64,000 nucleotides of DNA from the NCBI RefSeq assembly GCF_040412425.1, contig NC_089795.1, positions 86,022,163 through 86,086,162 on the forward strand. The letters are read 5' to 3'. Of the stretch, positions 24,363-36,951 are shown piece by piece (the first letter of the stretch is position 1; each line of letters begins with the position of its first letter). Below the pieces are notes generated by a model, which worked only from the letters and a program-made list of their open reading frames with translations, searched no databases and was not told the origin of the DNA. Origin of the DNA: Macrobrachium rosenbergii (taxonomy: Eukaryota; Arthropoda; Malacostraca; Decapoda; Palaemonidae). The position numbers and the translations under genes were made by a program.

Positions 24363-26329
24363 TTTCTGTTAATGATTCCAAAAATTAATTACTTAGACAT
24401 CTTCTTCCAGTTTATTTTACTAATTTCCACTGCCTTTATTATGAAATTTTTCTGCTGTTTTGATTGGGGTTTCTGGTTCATCCACTTTGCTTTCAATGTT
24501 CACCTCCTGAATCTTCTGCAATTAATATCTTTAGTGTTTCCTCTTTTTTTTTCCACAAGTAATTTCATGTTTCATTATCTTCATCTTTCCTATGTTTGCA
24601 TTTTACTTCTAGCATATAAACTCTGCTCCCGCAGTTATTTTTGGCCCCATTTTATTTATGTCATCACTATCTCTCTTCCATTAGCTTAAGTGAATCTCCA
24701 CTCCATCATCTATCACAGTTATATATACATATATTCGGCAATCTTATCTTTTGCTTGCTTTTTAAGCTTTGGTTGTCTTGACAGTTTTTCGTGAACTATA
24801 CAAATTTTATGCTTTATTTGTGCTGGCAGTCTTTCAAAGGTTTCCACACCCAATCTTCTTCTACTTCTTTCACCAACCTTTTCATATATGAATGTTACAT
24901 GTTGTGAAACAGTATTAATTCTTTCCATTCTATTCCGGACTTCACAGGACATAAACCTGTTTTGGTGCTCTAATTTCCATAACTCTGCATTCTTCTTCCA
25001 AGTCCCTTACAATATAGCCTATGTTGGGACAGGTGATGGACTGGTCGTATTCTTAAAACGGATATCTCGTATTATTGACTATATATGTGGAGGGGAAATA
25101 AAATTTTGGAGATAATGAGCAAAGAAATGGTCCTTGAAATTAAAATGTCGAGCCTGATAACTTCAACTAAGTACAATATATGCTGGGGATGATATTTCTT
25201 GCATCCTACATTGAATAGCAGGAGTGATGACTGAAATAGCACTTTCAGAAAAAACTGATGTTACTTCACATCCGTGGGAAAAGGTTACCTAGGATAACAT
25301 AGAAGACAGAGGATCTGGTGACAAGAACCTCTTCATTTAACCCTCTTGGGAAAGGTGATGGGAGGAGGTACTATTTGCAAGTGGTGCCTCAAATAGTTAT
25401 GTATCCAGCTTTGAACCGTATTTGCAAAAAGTTAAGTGTTCTTCAAAAGCAGATCTGTGTATATTAGTTATACAGTATAAAAGATTCCAAGAAATTTTTG
25501 AACTAGTCTGAATACATAAATTTCAAGTGGGACTGAACTTCTTTATCAAGTAAAATCATGGGGTTAGTTAAGGCTTTGATATAAGCACTAAAATCTGCCA
25601 TACTTTTCATAAATGGTCTGAACACTGATATTGTAAAAGGTTCAATCTTCGGTCAAGAGTGTAAAAGGGGGGGCCATAATTGAAGGATGTTAACAAAACA
25701 GGAATAAAAAGTGAATTGAAGGAAAAAGCAAAGAATTTGTTTTGGAATAGGGTTGGGTGGGGGAAAAGATAGATTTTACTCCGAAAACACAAATACACTT
25801 AAACCCTAAGAGTCATAGAAGATGATCATGGGAAATAAGGCGGGAGAATATTTCTCTTTCAGTTCTTACCTTGCATAAGTCAAACGCATCAACACACAGT
25901 TTTACATCAAGATTCTCCCCACAAAGAGGTTAGCATCATCCCTTCCCATCACAGTCAACAAATCTCTGTGTTCTTTCCATCTGCTAGGAACAATCTCTCT
26001 CCACCACTTCAACATTTGTAATGTAACCTTTCTGCTGCATGCTGGCCATGAATTTGACATTTTATTGGCATACCTTTTCAAAATCTCCAAGTTCCTTCTG
26101 CTGAGTAGGACAGCTATTCAGTGCCAATAATATAGCTTTGCTCTCTCAACTTTTGCTGGTAATTTTTGTTCACTACTAACCTTGCAAACTTATTTCTTTC
26201 ATGTTGTAGGATTATAGTATAACTGATAAGTTGTTGAGAGTCATTACAAATTTTCATGACGGAAGTAAATCATTTGTCAGAGTATTGTACTTAGACAGGA
26301 GGGTGACTGGTTTGCTGTAAAAGTCAGTT
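24363..26329. other. No confirmed gene; two unexplained minus-strand ORFs
   Basis: Two minus-strand ORFs look more protein-like than background. One at 24719-24952 is rich in charged residues (VGERSRRRLGVETFERLPAQ). The other, at 25902-26090, contains WPACSRKVTLQMLKWWREIV and TVMGRDDANLFVG, with a GTAAG donor 32 nt past its stop (25868-25870). I recognise neither. They could be pieces of old mobile elements or lost exons. The rest is AT-rich. Confidence 0.3.
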
Positions 26330-26821
26330 TGGGATAGGTTTTTGTTGTGTCTCCATGGCTGTGTAATATTACTGTGGCAGGAGTGATAAAATCAAACACA
26401 GGACATTGGATTTCGGTAAAATGTTATATGATAAAAAAATTGGTCATGAATAAAGAGTGGAATGGCTAATGTTTATAGATGATTTAATAATTGTTGGGGA
26501 TAGTGAAGAATAACTGCAGAAACTAATGAAAGAGCAATCAATACTGCACAGATGGTGGAAAAAAGGAAGTGGTTAATTTGTTTTGGTATCTAGGAGTGAT
26601 TAAATGCTGGATGGTAGAATGAAAGAAGTCAAAGAATAGGTGAAATAAGGAAGGTAACACTGCATATATAGGACTGCCAAGAGATCTGGAGTGTCCAGGG
26701 AAGCCAAGTAGGAATGTATGAATGTATTGAATCTGCTTTCCTTTATGGAAGTGAAGTGCAGAAATTGCATGGGAATGAGAGAAAAAAGTTGAAGCTGGTG
26801 AGACAAAGTGTTTGCACAGTA
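26330..26821 (+). pseudogene. LINE reverse transcriptase fragment, decayed, 5' part
   Basis: Plus-strand frames show VSPWLCNI (the SP..FNI block), then MFIDDLIIVGDSEE at the YADD position. After several stops comes GMYECIESAFLYGSEVQKLH, the conserved YE.....LYGSE block found near the end of many LINE ORF2 proteins. The sequence is interrupted by a 350-bp MITE at 26822 and resumes at 27174. Frameshifts and stops make it non-functional. Confidence 0.75.
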
Positions 26822-27171
26822 CAGCAAACCCCCCGTATTCGCGGTCTCACTATTCGCGGACTCACCTGCTCACGGATTTCTCTGTGGAACGAGTATACCC
26901 TTTATTTGCTGAAAATTCGCCCATTCGCAGTATTTTTCACTGAGTAATATTCACTAATTACTGTATTTTTATATAATTTTCATGACTAAATGCACTTTTT
27001 GTGATATAAGCATATTTAGAGTTTTTATTTGTTTAGAGTTTTTTTTTGTGTTTAAACTATCAAAATAGGCAGTTCTAAGTGTTTTTTGAGGGGTTTTAAG
27101 TATTCGCAGATTTTAGCTATTTGTGGGGGGGGGGGTGCGGTATGCATCCCCGCGAATACGGGGTTCAACTG
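26822..27171. mobile_element. pogo/Tigger-type MITE inserted in the LINE fragment
   Basis: It starts CAGCAAACCCCCCGTATTCG and ends CGAATACGGGGTTCAACTG. The termini are inverted copies, and the element is flanked by TA on both sides (26820-26821 and 27172-27173), the target site used by Tc1/mariner-pogo elements. Its termini resemble those of Tigger-like elements. It is about 350 bp, contains no ORF, and a copy in opposite orientation lies at 55946-56296. Confidence 0.85.
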
Positions 27172-27420
27172 TATACTGTATATGGCATGGCAAGAACTGA
27201 AAGGGTGAGAAATGTAGAGATGCATGAAAGAATGGTAGAAAGGCTAGCACAAGTACAGTACTGCATAAGGACAAATGAGTGTTATAAGTTCATTTAAGTA
27301 AAAATAAAGAAGAATAATTGATTAGTGGAAAGTGAATACTTCAAATTGTTAGGAGAATGGAGATGACATAGCACATGTACTGTATAAATAGACTGTCAAG
27401 TTGCTGGAAAGGAAGGGCCT
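27172..27420 (+). pseudogene. LINE reverse transcriptase fragment, continuation after the MITE
   Basis: Immediately after the MITE's TA duplication, the frame resumes with YGMARTERVRNVEMHERMVE, which is the sequence expected right after the LYGSE block in this class of LINE ORF2. This shows that the MITE split one ORF. Confidence 0.65.
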
Positions 27421-27516
27421 TCAATTCCAGGGGGCAAAAGGGTTAGTTCAAAATGTAATCTGAATAATGTACAAGAGTTAAACTGTTTTACATTTATACA
27501 CACACAATTTCAAAAT

Positions 27517-27522
27517 TTTATT
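27517..27522 (-). terminator. Possible poly(A) signal AATAAA for the last serpin exon
   Basis: AATAAA on the minus strand about 250 nt downstream of the stop codon of the exon at 27772-27926. Placement is suitable for a terminal exon; use is inferred. Confidence 0.4.
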
Positions 27523-27771
27523 AGTTTTTCAGCTTTCTAAACAACTATTCAAATACAATGTATCCATATTTCAAACTTTTACCCTATTGCCAAGTAGTCA
27601 CTTAACAAAATTGTACTGATTTGCAATTTACATTACATCTAAATGGAAAAATGTTTTTCTAAAGTCTCTTTATAAATTACAAAAAAAAGAAACTATGCTA
27701 TGTCATAATGCCAGGTTTCTACAGTTATAACACTTTCTTTTTCCTCTGACATCTATGAGCTTAAACGGACA

Positions 27772-27926
27772 TTAGAGTTCATCTCTTTGAATATTCTGAC
27801 CCACTTCTGTTAGTCTCCCAGCAAACAAGACAAATCCTGTGGCTTCATCTCTCATGAAGAAAGCAAATGGATGGTCAGCATTAAATATCTCAATCATCGG
27901 CATGCATCGCATCTTTATAACAACAG
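27772..27926 (-). CDS. Serpin C-terminal exon 1 (reactive-centre loop), ER-type tail RDEL
   Basis: This 155-nt exon follows a TTTACAG acceptor. Its first two bases complete a codon (with a preceding G they give Ala), then 50 residues run to TAA. It begins VVIKMRCMPMIEI, the reactive-centre loop, followed by FNADHPFAFFM, the serpin signature (one position, Ala after HPF, departs from the PROSITE pattern). FVLFAGRLTE, strand s5B, comes next. The tail then extends to QRDEL. A terminal [KRH]DEL is an ER-retrieval signal, so this isoform should reside in the ER/secretory pathway. It is the only loop in the array with basic residues (IKMR), which suggests a trypsin-like or proprotein-convertase-like target. 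The exon lies farthest from the missing constant exons. Homology to serpins is certain from sequence; target and localisation are inferred. Confidence 0.9.
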
Positions 27927-30263
27927 CTGTAAACATAAAAAAAGTAATTAACCACCTCAGAGTGACACTTCATTAGGTATGACATATGTATAAAAGACTG
28001 GAAGGAAATCTTACAATAAGAAGTTACTTCATGAACCTCTCTGCTTCTATAGTTTCTAAACTTGAAAACATATATAAAGTTTCTATTTAGGACTCCCATG
28101 GCCAAACCTTGTCTGAGCTATCAGCTACTATGGCCATGCTATTCAGCACCTTGCTGCCATATACAGTAGAAGCCTTTTTGGGTGTTTTTCATTCCATAAA
28201 CCTTCTCTGTATAAAAATCTGTACTTATCAATTTTCTTGCTCTCCCGTCTTCCAAGAAAATAATGTATATGGATTGTACATTGTCTGAACAGAATACATT
28301 TTAAATAACTTTCTTCATACATAAATGCAGACTTCTTATTTTACTAGGAGTGCCCTCCTCTAAGACCTGTCTTTGTTTCTCTCTTGGAGTTACTATAGTT
28401 CACTTTAGCAGCACTGAAATTTGTGATGTACTTAGGATACATTCTCTAATGAGGGATACTTGTTTGAAAAGACTCGGGACTTTTTTCCATCTATGCTCTA
28501 ACAACAGTGTTAGCTACTATCAACTCACACCGGATTTTCTTCATCAAATGATCTACTCTAGATTTATTTGCTACATTCATACACTTTGGCAGTAATCTTT
28601 TTCACTTCTGATGTCATTATTTATCAGAACAATGTAGATTCAGTAAGTCTTCATTCATCATCATTCAGTGTTTTGTTTAATTTTTTTTGTACAATATGGG
28701 GGTAGATGTGAAATGAATGATCTCCACTCTCTTCTGTGCATTTCTATCCTGCATTCCCTTGTGTTTGTCTTCACTGCTGAACGGACACTTAGTTAGAATA
28801 CACAAATTTTAAGCTTTATGAGTAGTGTATCCCTCTGAATATGATGACAAAGATGATTGTTATCATCATGTTTAACGTAATTTGAGATGAAACATGTTGA
28901 TAAACATTCAGAAACTTGTAGAGAGTCCTTTTATACCTGTGGTAAATTCTATAGTTTGCCTTCGCCACTTCCATGAACATCTTCCCAGTTTTAGGAAATA
29001 ATTCGCATAAATTTTGATATGAGCAATGTCTGACTACCAAAAATCCAGTTCAGATTCATCTTAGTTGAGCTAATTTTGCTAACTATTTAAGCAAGAATTA
29101 AATAGGAATTGCACTTCTACATGCATTGCAACAAGGAATGAAAAACCATAAATACATATAGAAGAGGCAAAAATACATCAAAGGAGCCAACTGCAACTGC
29201 ATGAGTTACCAGTCCTTTGATTGGTTACAGTTTGGTGCTGCCTGAGAGATTTGAGGGTAAAACTGGACCTCTGCTTACAAAGCACACAGACTATTTATAA
29301 GTTACCCAAATAGCTAAAAATATGCAAAACTTAAAAAGACATTCAAGAAGAAATCAGACATATCTATCTAAAAGAGGTTTATGATACAAAAGAGGTTATT
29401 TGAGATCACTCTAAAACTCTAACTGACAAATAAATAGGGCCTACTCATTTGGACCAAATGAAAGTCAATAGGAGGGCTTCTGAAATAAGCAAGGAAGATG
29501 ATAAAGAAGAAATTACAACATATATAGAAATTTAAAAGATCTTTATTTACTAATTTATAAACCATATTAATTTGTCTCATGTAAACTAGAACAGGGACAA
29601 ATTTGTGATTGATGATTTCCTTACCATGATTCAAAATCTAAGAGTGAAGTTTGCAAACATCACCAGATGCTGATTTTGGTGCATTTCCCAGTTCTTGGAG
29701 AACTAGAGTCAAATAAGATTTCCATTTGCCCATCTCCACCCCAAACCCTTTATTACATTTGTATTCCTCATACAGTAGTTCTGTACAAAAAATTTTAGTC
29801 GCTCCTAAGTGTTAGAATGATTTACCAATCCATCACATGAATTTCTGAATGTGAAATTCAAAAAAACCTTTTGAACCAATGCTTACAATTGGAATTTTCA
29901 GGCATTTGCATAACTAACTTTATAGTACTATAGAAATGACATCTGAACAAATGTCAGGCTATGGTGAAATGCAGAGAACGTTAGTTGGCCTTGGGCTGGC
30001 ACAAGCAAGAGCCTGTGCCGGTAAAAAGTTGGCTTAATCTTAAAAAAAAGTAGTAAACAGGAAACAGATTTATAGCAAAGAACAGTTCTTAATTTACTAC
30101 TTACAACTTACAAAATAACATTCAGGTTTAACTGCTACTGTCCACATTAAACTAACCACTGTACCATACACAGTACAGTACTGTAATAGTGATAAGACTT
30201 CAGCACAAAGGGTTACGTTGATAAAAGTTCTAAACAGGAAACTAGTTTTACCTTCACTTTCAA
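27927..30263. other. Putative serpin intron/intergenic DNA; no gene seen
   Basis: AT-rich sequence between the first two serpin terminal exons. ORFs here have no recognisable domains, and no serpin core exon was found. Confidence 0.5.
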
Positions 30264-30391
30264 TTATAGTTTATTAAGTCTCCCAGCAAACAGAAATAGA
30301 CCTGAACGACGATTTTTCAAAAACAGTATAAATGGATGATCAGCTACGAACGGTGATACTGGTATGAAGGCTGAATTGGATACCAACATTG
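30264..30391 (-). CDS. Serpin C-terminal exon 2 (reactive-centre loop)
   Basis: A 128-nt exon after CTTTTACAG, in the same phase as its siblings (two bases, then whole codons), encoding 41 residues to TAA. The loop reads MLVSNSAFIPVSP and is followed by FVADHPFILFL, a full match to the serpin signature, then FLFAGRLNKL. The loop has no Lys or Arg; by spacing to HPF the scissile bond would fall near NSAF-IP, which favours a chymotrypsin- or elastase-like target (inference). There is no ER signal at the end. Compared with exon 1 the C-terminus stops right after strand s5B, the usual serpin end. Confidence 0.88.
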
Positions 30392-30975
30392 CTGTAAAAG
30401 AGGAAATTCAAGTCTAGAAGTATCTGACAGATAATTTCTTCCTTAAATATAGCTCAGAAGCACTGCCCGACAGTTTTTGCTTTAAAAAATAAACCAATAA
30501 AATTAAATGCCAAATAAAACTGGTGAGGTTCTATAGGCTATGTAATATTCCAACTTTCACTATGCACAACTGCACACATTCCACAGGTACATTTTTGCTT
30601 ATTCACTTATGCTGAACCAAAATCACCTAACGATAACAATCTGTTTGCATGAATTAGGAATGTACATAAAGTTAAGCACAACCAAGCAGTTTTCCTTAAT
30701 GGGAAAATGAGAATTTTTTGTATACTGAGCAACAGATTATACAAGCAATGGGAGTTTTTATCCGTCACTGGTAAACAGATGACATTTATAAAAGTAAAAT
30801 TTTTGTGTTTCTTAATATAAATTTTAAAATTTTTTTGTACTTTTCAATCTGATGTCAGGAAGTGAAGTAAAATCAACCAAAATCTTTTGGTTAAATACAG
30901 TAGCAACAATAGTTTTAGTTGTAGTAGTAAGAGCTGAGCTACCCTACCAGGTATAAATTGCTATGTCATTCACAG

Positions 30976-31045
30976 GCAGTGACAAGTGGTTCTGCACAAA
31001 TTAAGAGTCTAGCTGCAGGATCAAGTCCTGTGAAGTGAGGCCTTG
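30976..31045 (+). repeat. Possible tRNA-derived SINE head
   Basis: GTGACAAGTGGTTCTGCAC resembles an A box, and GCAGGATCAAGTCCTG about 45 bp later resembles a B box. No intact tRNA fold was established, so a SINE head is more likely than a tRNA gene. Confidence 0.3.
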
Positions 31046-34000
31046 CCTATCAGGAGAGATAAAGTTGTTGGGAAAATTCTCACAAGCTATAGTATTACTG
31101 TAATACTGTACATTCTAAAAGGTAATACAGTATTCAATGACCCCATCTTCCTAAGCTCGAAGAAAACAAGGAAAGTGCAGTGAAGCAAAGAGAATGGAGG
31201 TTTACCTCCAAACACAGCATTAAACCTGTCTCTTGAAGGATGCAATGTTATGAAGAATGAGGTTGGCATCATGGTCACAGTGACAGCACTGAACTGCAAT
31301 CTGCTGATTAGGGATTTAAATGCGGTATCACATGTGGCTTGACAGGTATTACTGTATATGGAAACCTGAGAGAAGGGGCTCTTATTGAGCTCAATGGAAT
31401 TGTAGCTATATTAATTCCAGTAAGTAAAAGAATGGGTAGCCCACATTCTCCAAAAAGAAAGCAGATAGCAGTGGTTAGGTCTTTGTCACTGATCAGGCAA
31501 ATGGCCTTTTATTAATTTTTATCAGAGAGTGAGAGAAATACAGAGAGAGCCCAAACCATCAGTCATATTGAAAGCAATGGCAAATAAGCCTAACACAAAG
31601 CCTTGAAAACCACGATGAAAGAAGGGACTTACGTTTAAACGAAACACTAAATATATTAAAAAGGAAGAGTCAGCAATTTGAATATGTGATCTCTCCATGA
31701 CAAGTTGGAAACAGCCTGAACAGCCAGTGTTGATAAAGTGGAGAGGTTCAATACATTATTCATTAAAATTAGTAAAGAACTGGATAACAGAGGAAAAGTG
31801 AAGCACAGTACATTGTAACTGTTTCTTGAAAGCACTTCCGTACTTTAAGCTATACATCACCCATTTGAAAATACACATAAGATCACCGTTAAAAAAAAAA
31901 TGGACTCCTACAGTAATACGATATGGCTACATACAAAGATATGAAGGCAGAATAAGGAGGCCAAGTCCTTAGCAAACCTAATATAACTGAGGAGGTAGAC
32001 TGGAAAAGGTCACTGATAAGATGGAGAAGTAGGTTAGAGAACAGGACATTTGAATAATTTAGTAATATTAAAAGTTAAAGCAGTAAGATGGTAGGTGGAG
32101 GAATTAAAGTAGAAGTGTTATTTTTCTTTTACATGGGCTGAACCAGTACATAATTCTAAGAGAAAAGCTAGGCACAGGACTTGACAATGAGATAGTATGC
32201 TTTGACAATTAGATAAAAGACGGAGCAAATCTAAGGCTGTACCGCAAGTGTTACTGGTGCCAATAATTACACTCAAAAAGTGTAGCACTTCCTGCGGTCA
32301 AGAACAATATGGCAATAATTATATTCACCTAATAGACTCAACTCACAGCAATATTTTTTTCAAAAGCCTCCTCTATTTCTTAGATTTTCTTCATGGTTAC
32401 TCAAAATTTTATGTCAGAGGATGAAAAACTAAAACTATGTCATACTCTGTTGTATCTGATATCTATTACTGTATACTTCACACACTGATGAAAGTTTTAT
32501 GCAAGTGCCATTAGATGGTGGCATTATCTTGGCATTATGTCTTGTCCAAAATGGTTGTTCTTGACCAGGTCCTTCTTATACTGGTCATCAGAGCTGAGAG
32601 TTTGTTGACATGCAGTCTGAAGGAAAAGATCCTACCAACCAAATCATGTGTCTATAAGTTCTCCTTAGTCAGTGTGTGTGTGTTGCCAGACACTATGATA
32701 CCCAATGGCATAGTCATTGCTGGACATCTGACAATCACTTACTTGAGTGGCAAACACTCCCAACACCTCACATCTACCTGTCATTATCATTTACCTCTCA
32801 TAGCTTTTTTCTCAATTTCATGAACAACATGACAAGTGTATTTGTATCTAGTACCAAGATATTTTATGATTCTGATAGAGAAGTACTAGGGACCCTTTGT
32901 ATATTGTACTAAAGGCTCAAGCCAATGATACAAATTTCAGTTTTCTCTGTTTGGTATAAATCACCAATTAAACTGAACAGCTACCTCTGCTGCTCAAGAA
33001 ATAAAGGCAGTATCTTTAAAAACACTCAGGTTCAGCATCCAGGACCTGAAATACACTTGAGCCAAAAACATGGATTCCACGTAACTAGATTTGAACAGAT
33101 TATACCAGGAACTATGGTTAAAATTTATCAAAACAGAAAACTAGCACAGTTCCTAATTTTACCAATTTGATCACTGGGATTAGTTTAGTCTAGGGTGAGT
33201 AGCTAGGAGCAAGAATAGCATCCTCACAGTTCAAAACCAAAACTGTTATTCCTTCATCAGTTTCCACACTAAAAGATGAGTTTTCTCAAACCTTCTGGTA
33301 CAGTATGTGGAAAAAAAGCAAAGAAAAAATTACTGTCTGGACAATGACCATGCAGCTGCTGTTGGAAAGGCGTGGGGGTGTACTTATTACTGTATATTGG
33401 ATATAACAGGCGATGTCACAAGAGATACCCTGAAAGACATAGATCCCTCTGCACGTGACCGGACCACTTCCGCTCATCCTCCGTTGTGTTCAGATGAACC
33501 AAACTTTCAGCCGCTCTACCTTGATTTGATATACAGTACTGTACTTTGCCTTTTTTGAGTCATGTCCTTCACTTTGATTTATTCATTATTTAATCCAGTG
33601 TTTATTCTTCATGATAACAGTGTCTGGTAGGTACTTACGAGGTCTAAGAGTTTTTCCTCAGTGGTTTTGTCTTTGGCTGGTGGCGTCACTTGTCACTAAT
33701 GTTATTACAAGTACCATTTTCTCTTTGTCTTCATTAATATGTAAGTAATTTCCATTACTCTTTGTCATTCTGGGGGTTGCTTGCTTTATTTACAATTTGC
33801 AATTATACTTTATTACCACAGTTAATGGGACTTGTCGGTAGTCACTTTCAGTTAAGATCTTCAGCATCATCAATTTTTGTTATTGCAAGCCTTTCCCAGA
33901 GGAAGAAGAATTACAGTACAATCTTTGACAGTGCAGCAAGCCTTATAGGTATCAGCTGACAAAGCAGCTCATTCTTAGTTTTTTGTAAGCATCTGACAAC

Positions 34001-36425
34001 CACAAAGTAGGGCAAGGAGGAAGGCAATCAAATATAAGTTATGGGTTTGCATGAAAAAATTAGTTTTACTATGTATTCTAAAAAATACACTTAAATATTA
34101 AAAAAATAAATCTGACAATATCCTGTAAAGGATATCTCTATCCAAATTTCTCCAGTGCTATCAGCCAAGAGGGCAGCGCTTTTAATAAAAATCAGAGCAC
34201 ACTAATCAGGTCAAATATCACAAAACCAATTGGATTTGACAGCTTTGCTCCCTCTTATACTGTATCCACATTCAGTACCCAAACTTTACTTCCATAAAGT
34301 AAAGTTGACTCAACATGAAATGAAAGAAAAAAAATAAATATAGAAACTTATAAAAATTCATGTGAGCATGTGCACAAGCAAATGAGGGAATGAACTGAAT
34401 TTTAGGCTGAGAATTACTGGACCCACTGTGCATGTACACTTGTCCCTATTAGAGGACTGTCTGTGGAATAATTTGTGGGGGGGAAAATGACACTATAAGT
34501 TAATGGTTTATTAGATAATCTACTTGAACTTCTAGTAAACTAAGACAATGAAATAAGAAAGTTTATATATTTGTATAAGAACATGTTAAAGGTTTTCAAA
34601 TCTCCATAAGTTAAGAGACAACTATATTGCATAAACTCATTGGAAGCATGAACATTTGAGATTGTTGCTATTAATGATAACCCTCATAGGCAAGTCTTGC
34701 ATCCTCTTAGTCATGACGAGCTAAGTAGTGGTCCTTTGAAATTAAGTTAAAATGACATTGTCCTAGCCGACCATGGCAAGGACCTTCATGTTTATCACAG
34801 GCTCAGTCATAGCTAAACCACTGAAGGTGTCACATGTTTATGCCCAATATGACATGGGCATCCTAAACTTTGATTGAAGATATTTGACAGCTGGGTAGAG
34901 TACTGCCAATGCACAGAAAGGCTTCTGGCAAGAGGCAATGGCTCTTGAACCAGATAATGTTTTAGAATGTATGTCATTACATTCTGCTTGAATGTCTACT
35001 TGCTACTGGGACCTATGAGAACCACAGGATAATCGGGTTCCATCTTTACTTGAAAGGCCAGCACCCAAATTTCTTGTCTGTATACTTAAAAAGAGCTGGT
35101 AAAGCTGAAATAAATCACATACATGTTCCACACAGACACCCTACTTTGTTTTATGACCTACTGACCTATATTCTTTTCTCTCTCTGATGGTAAGTCTGAT
35201 GGTAAGGCCAACAGTATTTCAGCTGGACCTAGGCTCCTTAAATTAACTTCACACACAAGAAATGGATTTACGGAGGTATAAACAAACTCTAGAAGTACAG
35301 AATGCATAATATGAGGACTAACTATAATGGGTGATATAGGCTCAGCACATATTCTAAGACCAATTTTCTAAAACCTTAGACTGCCAAAGCCTCCATACTT
35401 TGGTCTTCCACAGTTCTGAGTCGGGTTCCCTTGCTTGTGGTACACTCGAGAACAATGTCATTTCCTTATTATTCATCACATACATACAGTTTTATTTAAT
35501 CGTTGTTGCAAAGTACATATCTCCTGTTTAATTGATTGTGACAATGTACAGAGTATTTGTTATCATCTATAAATATTCAGTTCAGTTTACTATTGCTATT
35601 CAGAATACAATACTGTATGTATGTAAATTATATATGAGCATGTTTAAACCTTCCTCCTTTTTCTTGCATGCTGACATACTTTCCTGTGTATACTTGTTGT
35701 GCAACTTCATGGCCTTTTGGTTTGTTCCAAAAGTATGCAATATCATAAGTTATCCTTGCACAATCTAAATGGCAGCACAAATCACCCCATGTAATTGTAA
35801 AAATGTAGGTGTGATTAACCCATCCCCACTGGCTGTGCAATGCAAAAGGATCATTTATCCCATACTTCATAAAAATATTAATCATCTTTATTTTCAGCAT
35901 TTAATCTAGTCCCAAATCATACACTTTTTCATGTAGTTGTACTTCATGCTGTAAGAAAAACCAAACCCATACCAGAAGCATTTACTCAGGTAATTGAAAA
36001 GATCATGTTACAAGCGTTTCAATAAAGGATCAGCTTCTTGAAGTCATTTCCATTTCCCTTTAACAACATCTACTTTATCTTTTAACTTTTACTGAAAAAT
36101 CACATAGGAATCTCACCAGATACTGTATATCTATGGAATAAAGGCGAGTGAAAAAACCTGAACATGAAATTCTACTGGTGGTGTTACAAAGTATGGTAAG
36201 ATTAACCTTAAAATCTGGTACTGTACTGTGTAAACTAAACAGTATGGTTCCCTTCTAATGGTCCCCATGCAATCTGCTTACATTAATATTTCAATTACTA
36301 AAAATACAAGTATTGTATGACGTGCATGGAATACAGTATACGAATAAAAGTGTTTCCATAAATATACTTTTTCATGATGTACACGTGCTGCATTGTGATT
36401 AACTCTCTATGTTATACTGTGCACA

Positions 36426-36431
36426 TTTATT
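36426..36431 (-). terminator. Possible poly(A) signal for serpin exon 3
   Basis: AATAAA on the minus strand about 85 nt past the stop of the exon at 36514-36650, consistent with that exon being a terminal exon in its own right. Confidence 0.35.
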
Positions 36432-36513
36432 TAAAGCAAATATACACTACTTTCTTGAGCTAAGAAAAATGCTCTTTGATATGATTCATGAGACTATCTG
36501 ATAGAGCCACATG

Positions 36514-36650
36514 TTATAGGGTATTCAGTCGCCCTGTGAAATGAACAAATCCAGAATGAAGATCCTGAATGAAGAACAAAAATGGGTGATCTACTACAAA
36601 ACTTGGAGTTGATTCAGGTTCTAATGCACAACACAGAGTCATCACCAAAG
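36514..36650 (-). CDS. Serpin C-terminal exon 3 (reactive-centre loop)
   Basis: A 137-nt exon following TCTTTACAG, with two bases to complete a codon and 44 residues to TAA. It begins LVMTLCCALEPESTPS, a longer loop than in exons 1 and 2, then FVVDHPFLFFI (full serpin signature) and FVHFTGRLNTL. The loop has two adjacent Cys and no Lys/Arg. It is close in sequence to exon 5 (47730-47860) and exon 4 (39573-39709), suggesting these three share a more recent origin. No ER-retrieval tail. Confidence 0.9.
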
Positions 36651-36733
36651 CTGTAAAGACAAGAAATGGGAATGAAGGAAAAGGGTACAGCAATGATAAC
36701 TATACAGTCCTAAAGGCATTACAGCGTGTACAT

Positions 36734-36735
<2 letters not shown>

Positions 36736-36766
<31 letters not shown>
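36736..36766. repeat. (ATT)n microsatellite
   Basis: About ten ATT units. Confidence 0.95.
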
Positions 36767-36951
36767 GGTACAGTATTCATAATGAAAATTCAGTCATATC
36801 AAATAACCCAAATGGCTATGTATTTTTGTAGAAAGTTTTCACAGAAAAAAGCAAGGGAGAAGAAAGGAATAAATGCAGTGTAATTAAAGTGCACAGTACA
36901 GTAGTATATCAACAATAAGTTATATATCACCAATAGCTCTAACTGACAATA

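Larger units (their letters stand above)
30392..36513. other. No gene seen between serpin exons 2 and 3
   Basis: Six kilobases of AT-rich DNA, the largest spacing in the array. A tRNA-like SINE head may lie at 30976-31040. A minus-strand ORF at 31087-31299 has weak resemblance to a serpin tail but fails the phase test. TACTGTA/TACAGTA strings are frequent. Confidence 0.4.

Noticed and set aside
31087..31299. Minus-strand ORF with AVTVTMMPTS and PPFSLLHCTFLVFFELRKMG, reminiscent of a serpin loop and tail
   Set aside because: No AG acceptor gives the two-base phase shared by the five real exons, the DHPF signature is absent, and the C-terminal GRL strand is missing. Possibly a very old relic, but not supportable.
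35628..35900. Minus-strand ORF with NDPFALHSQWG, checked as a serpin exon
   Set aside because: The resemblance is limited to PF; there is no signature, no matching phase and no terminal strand.
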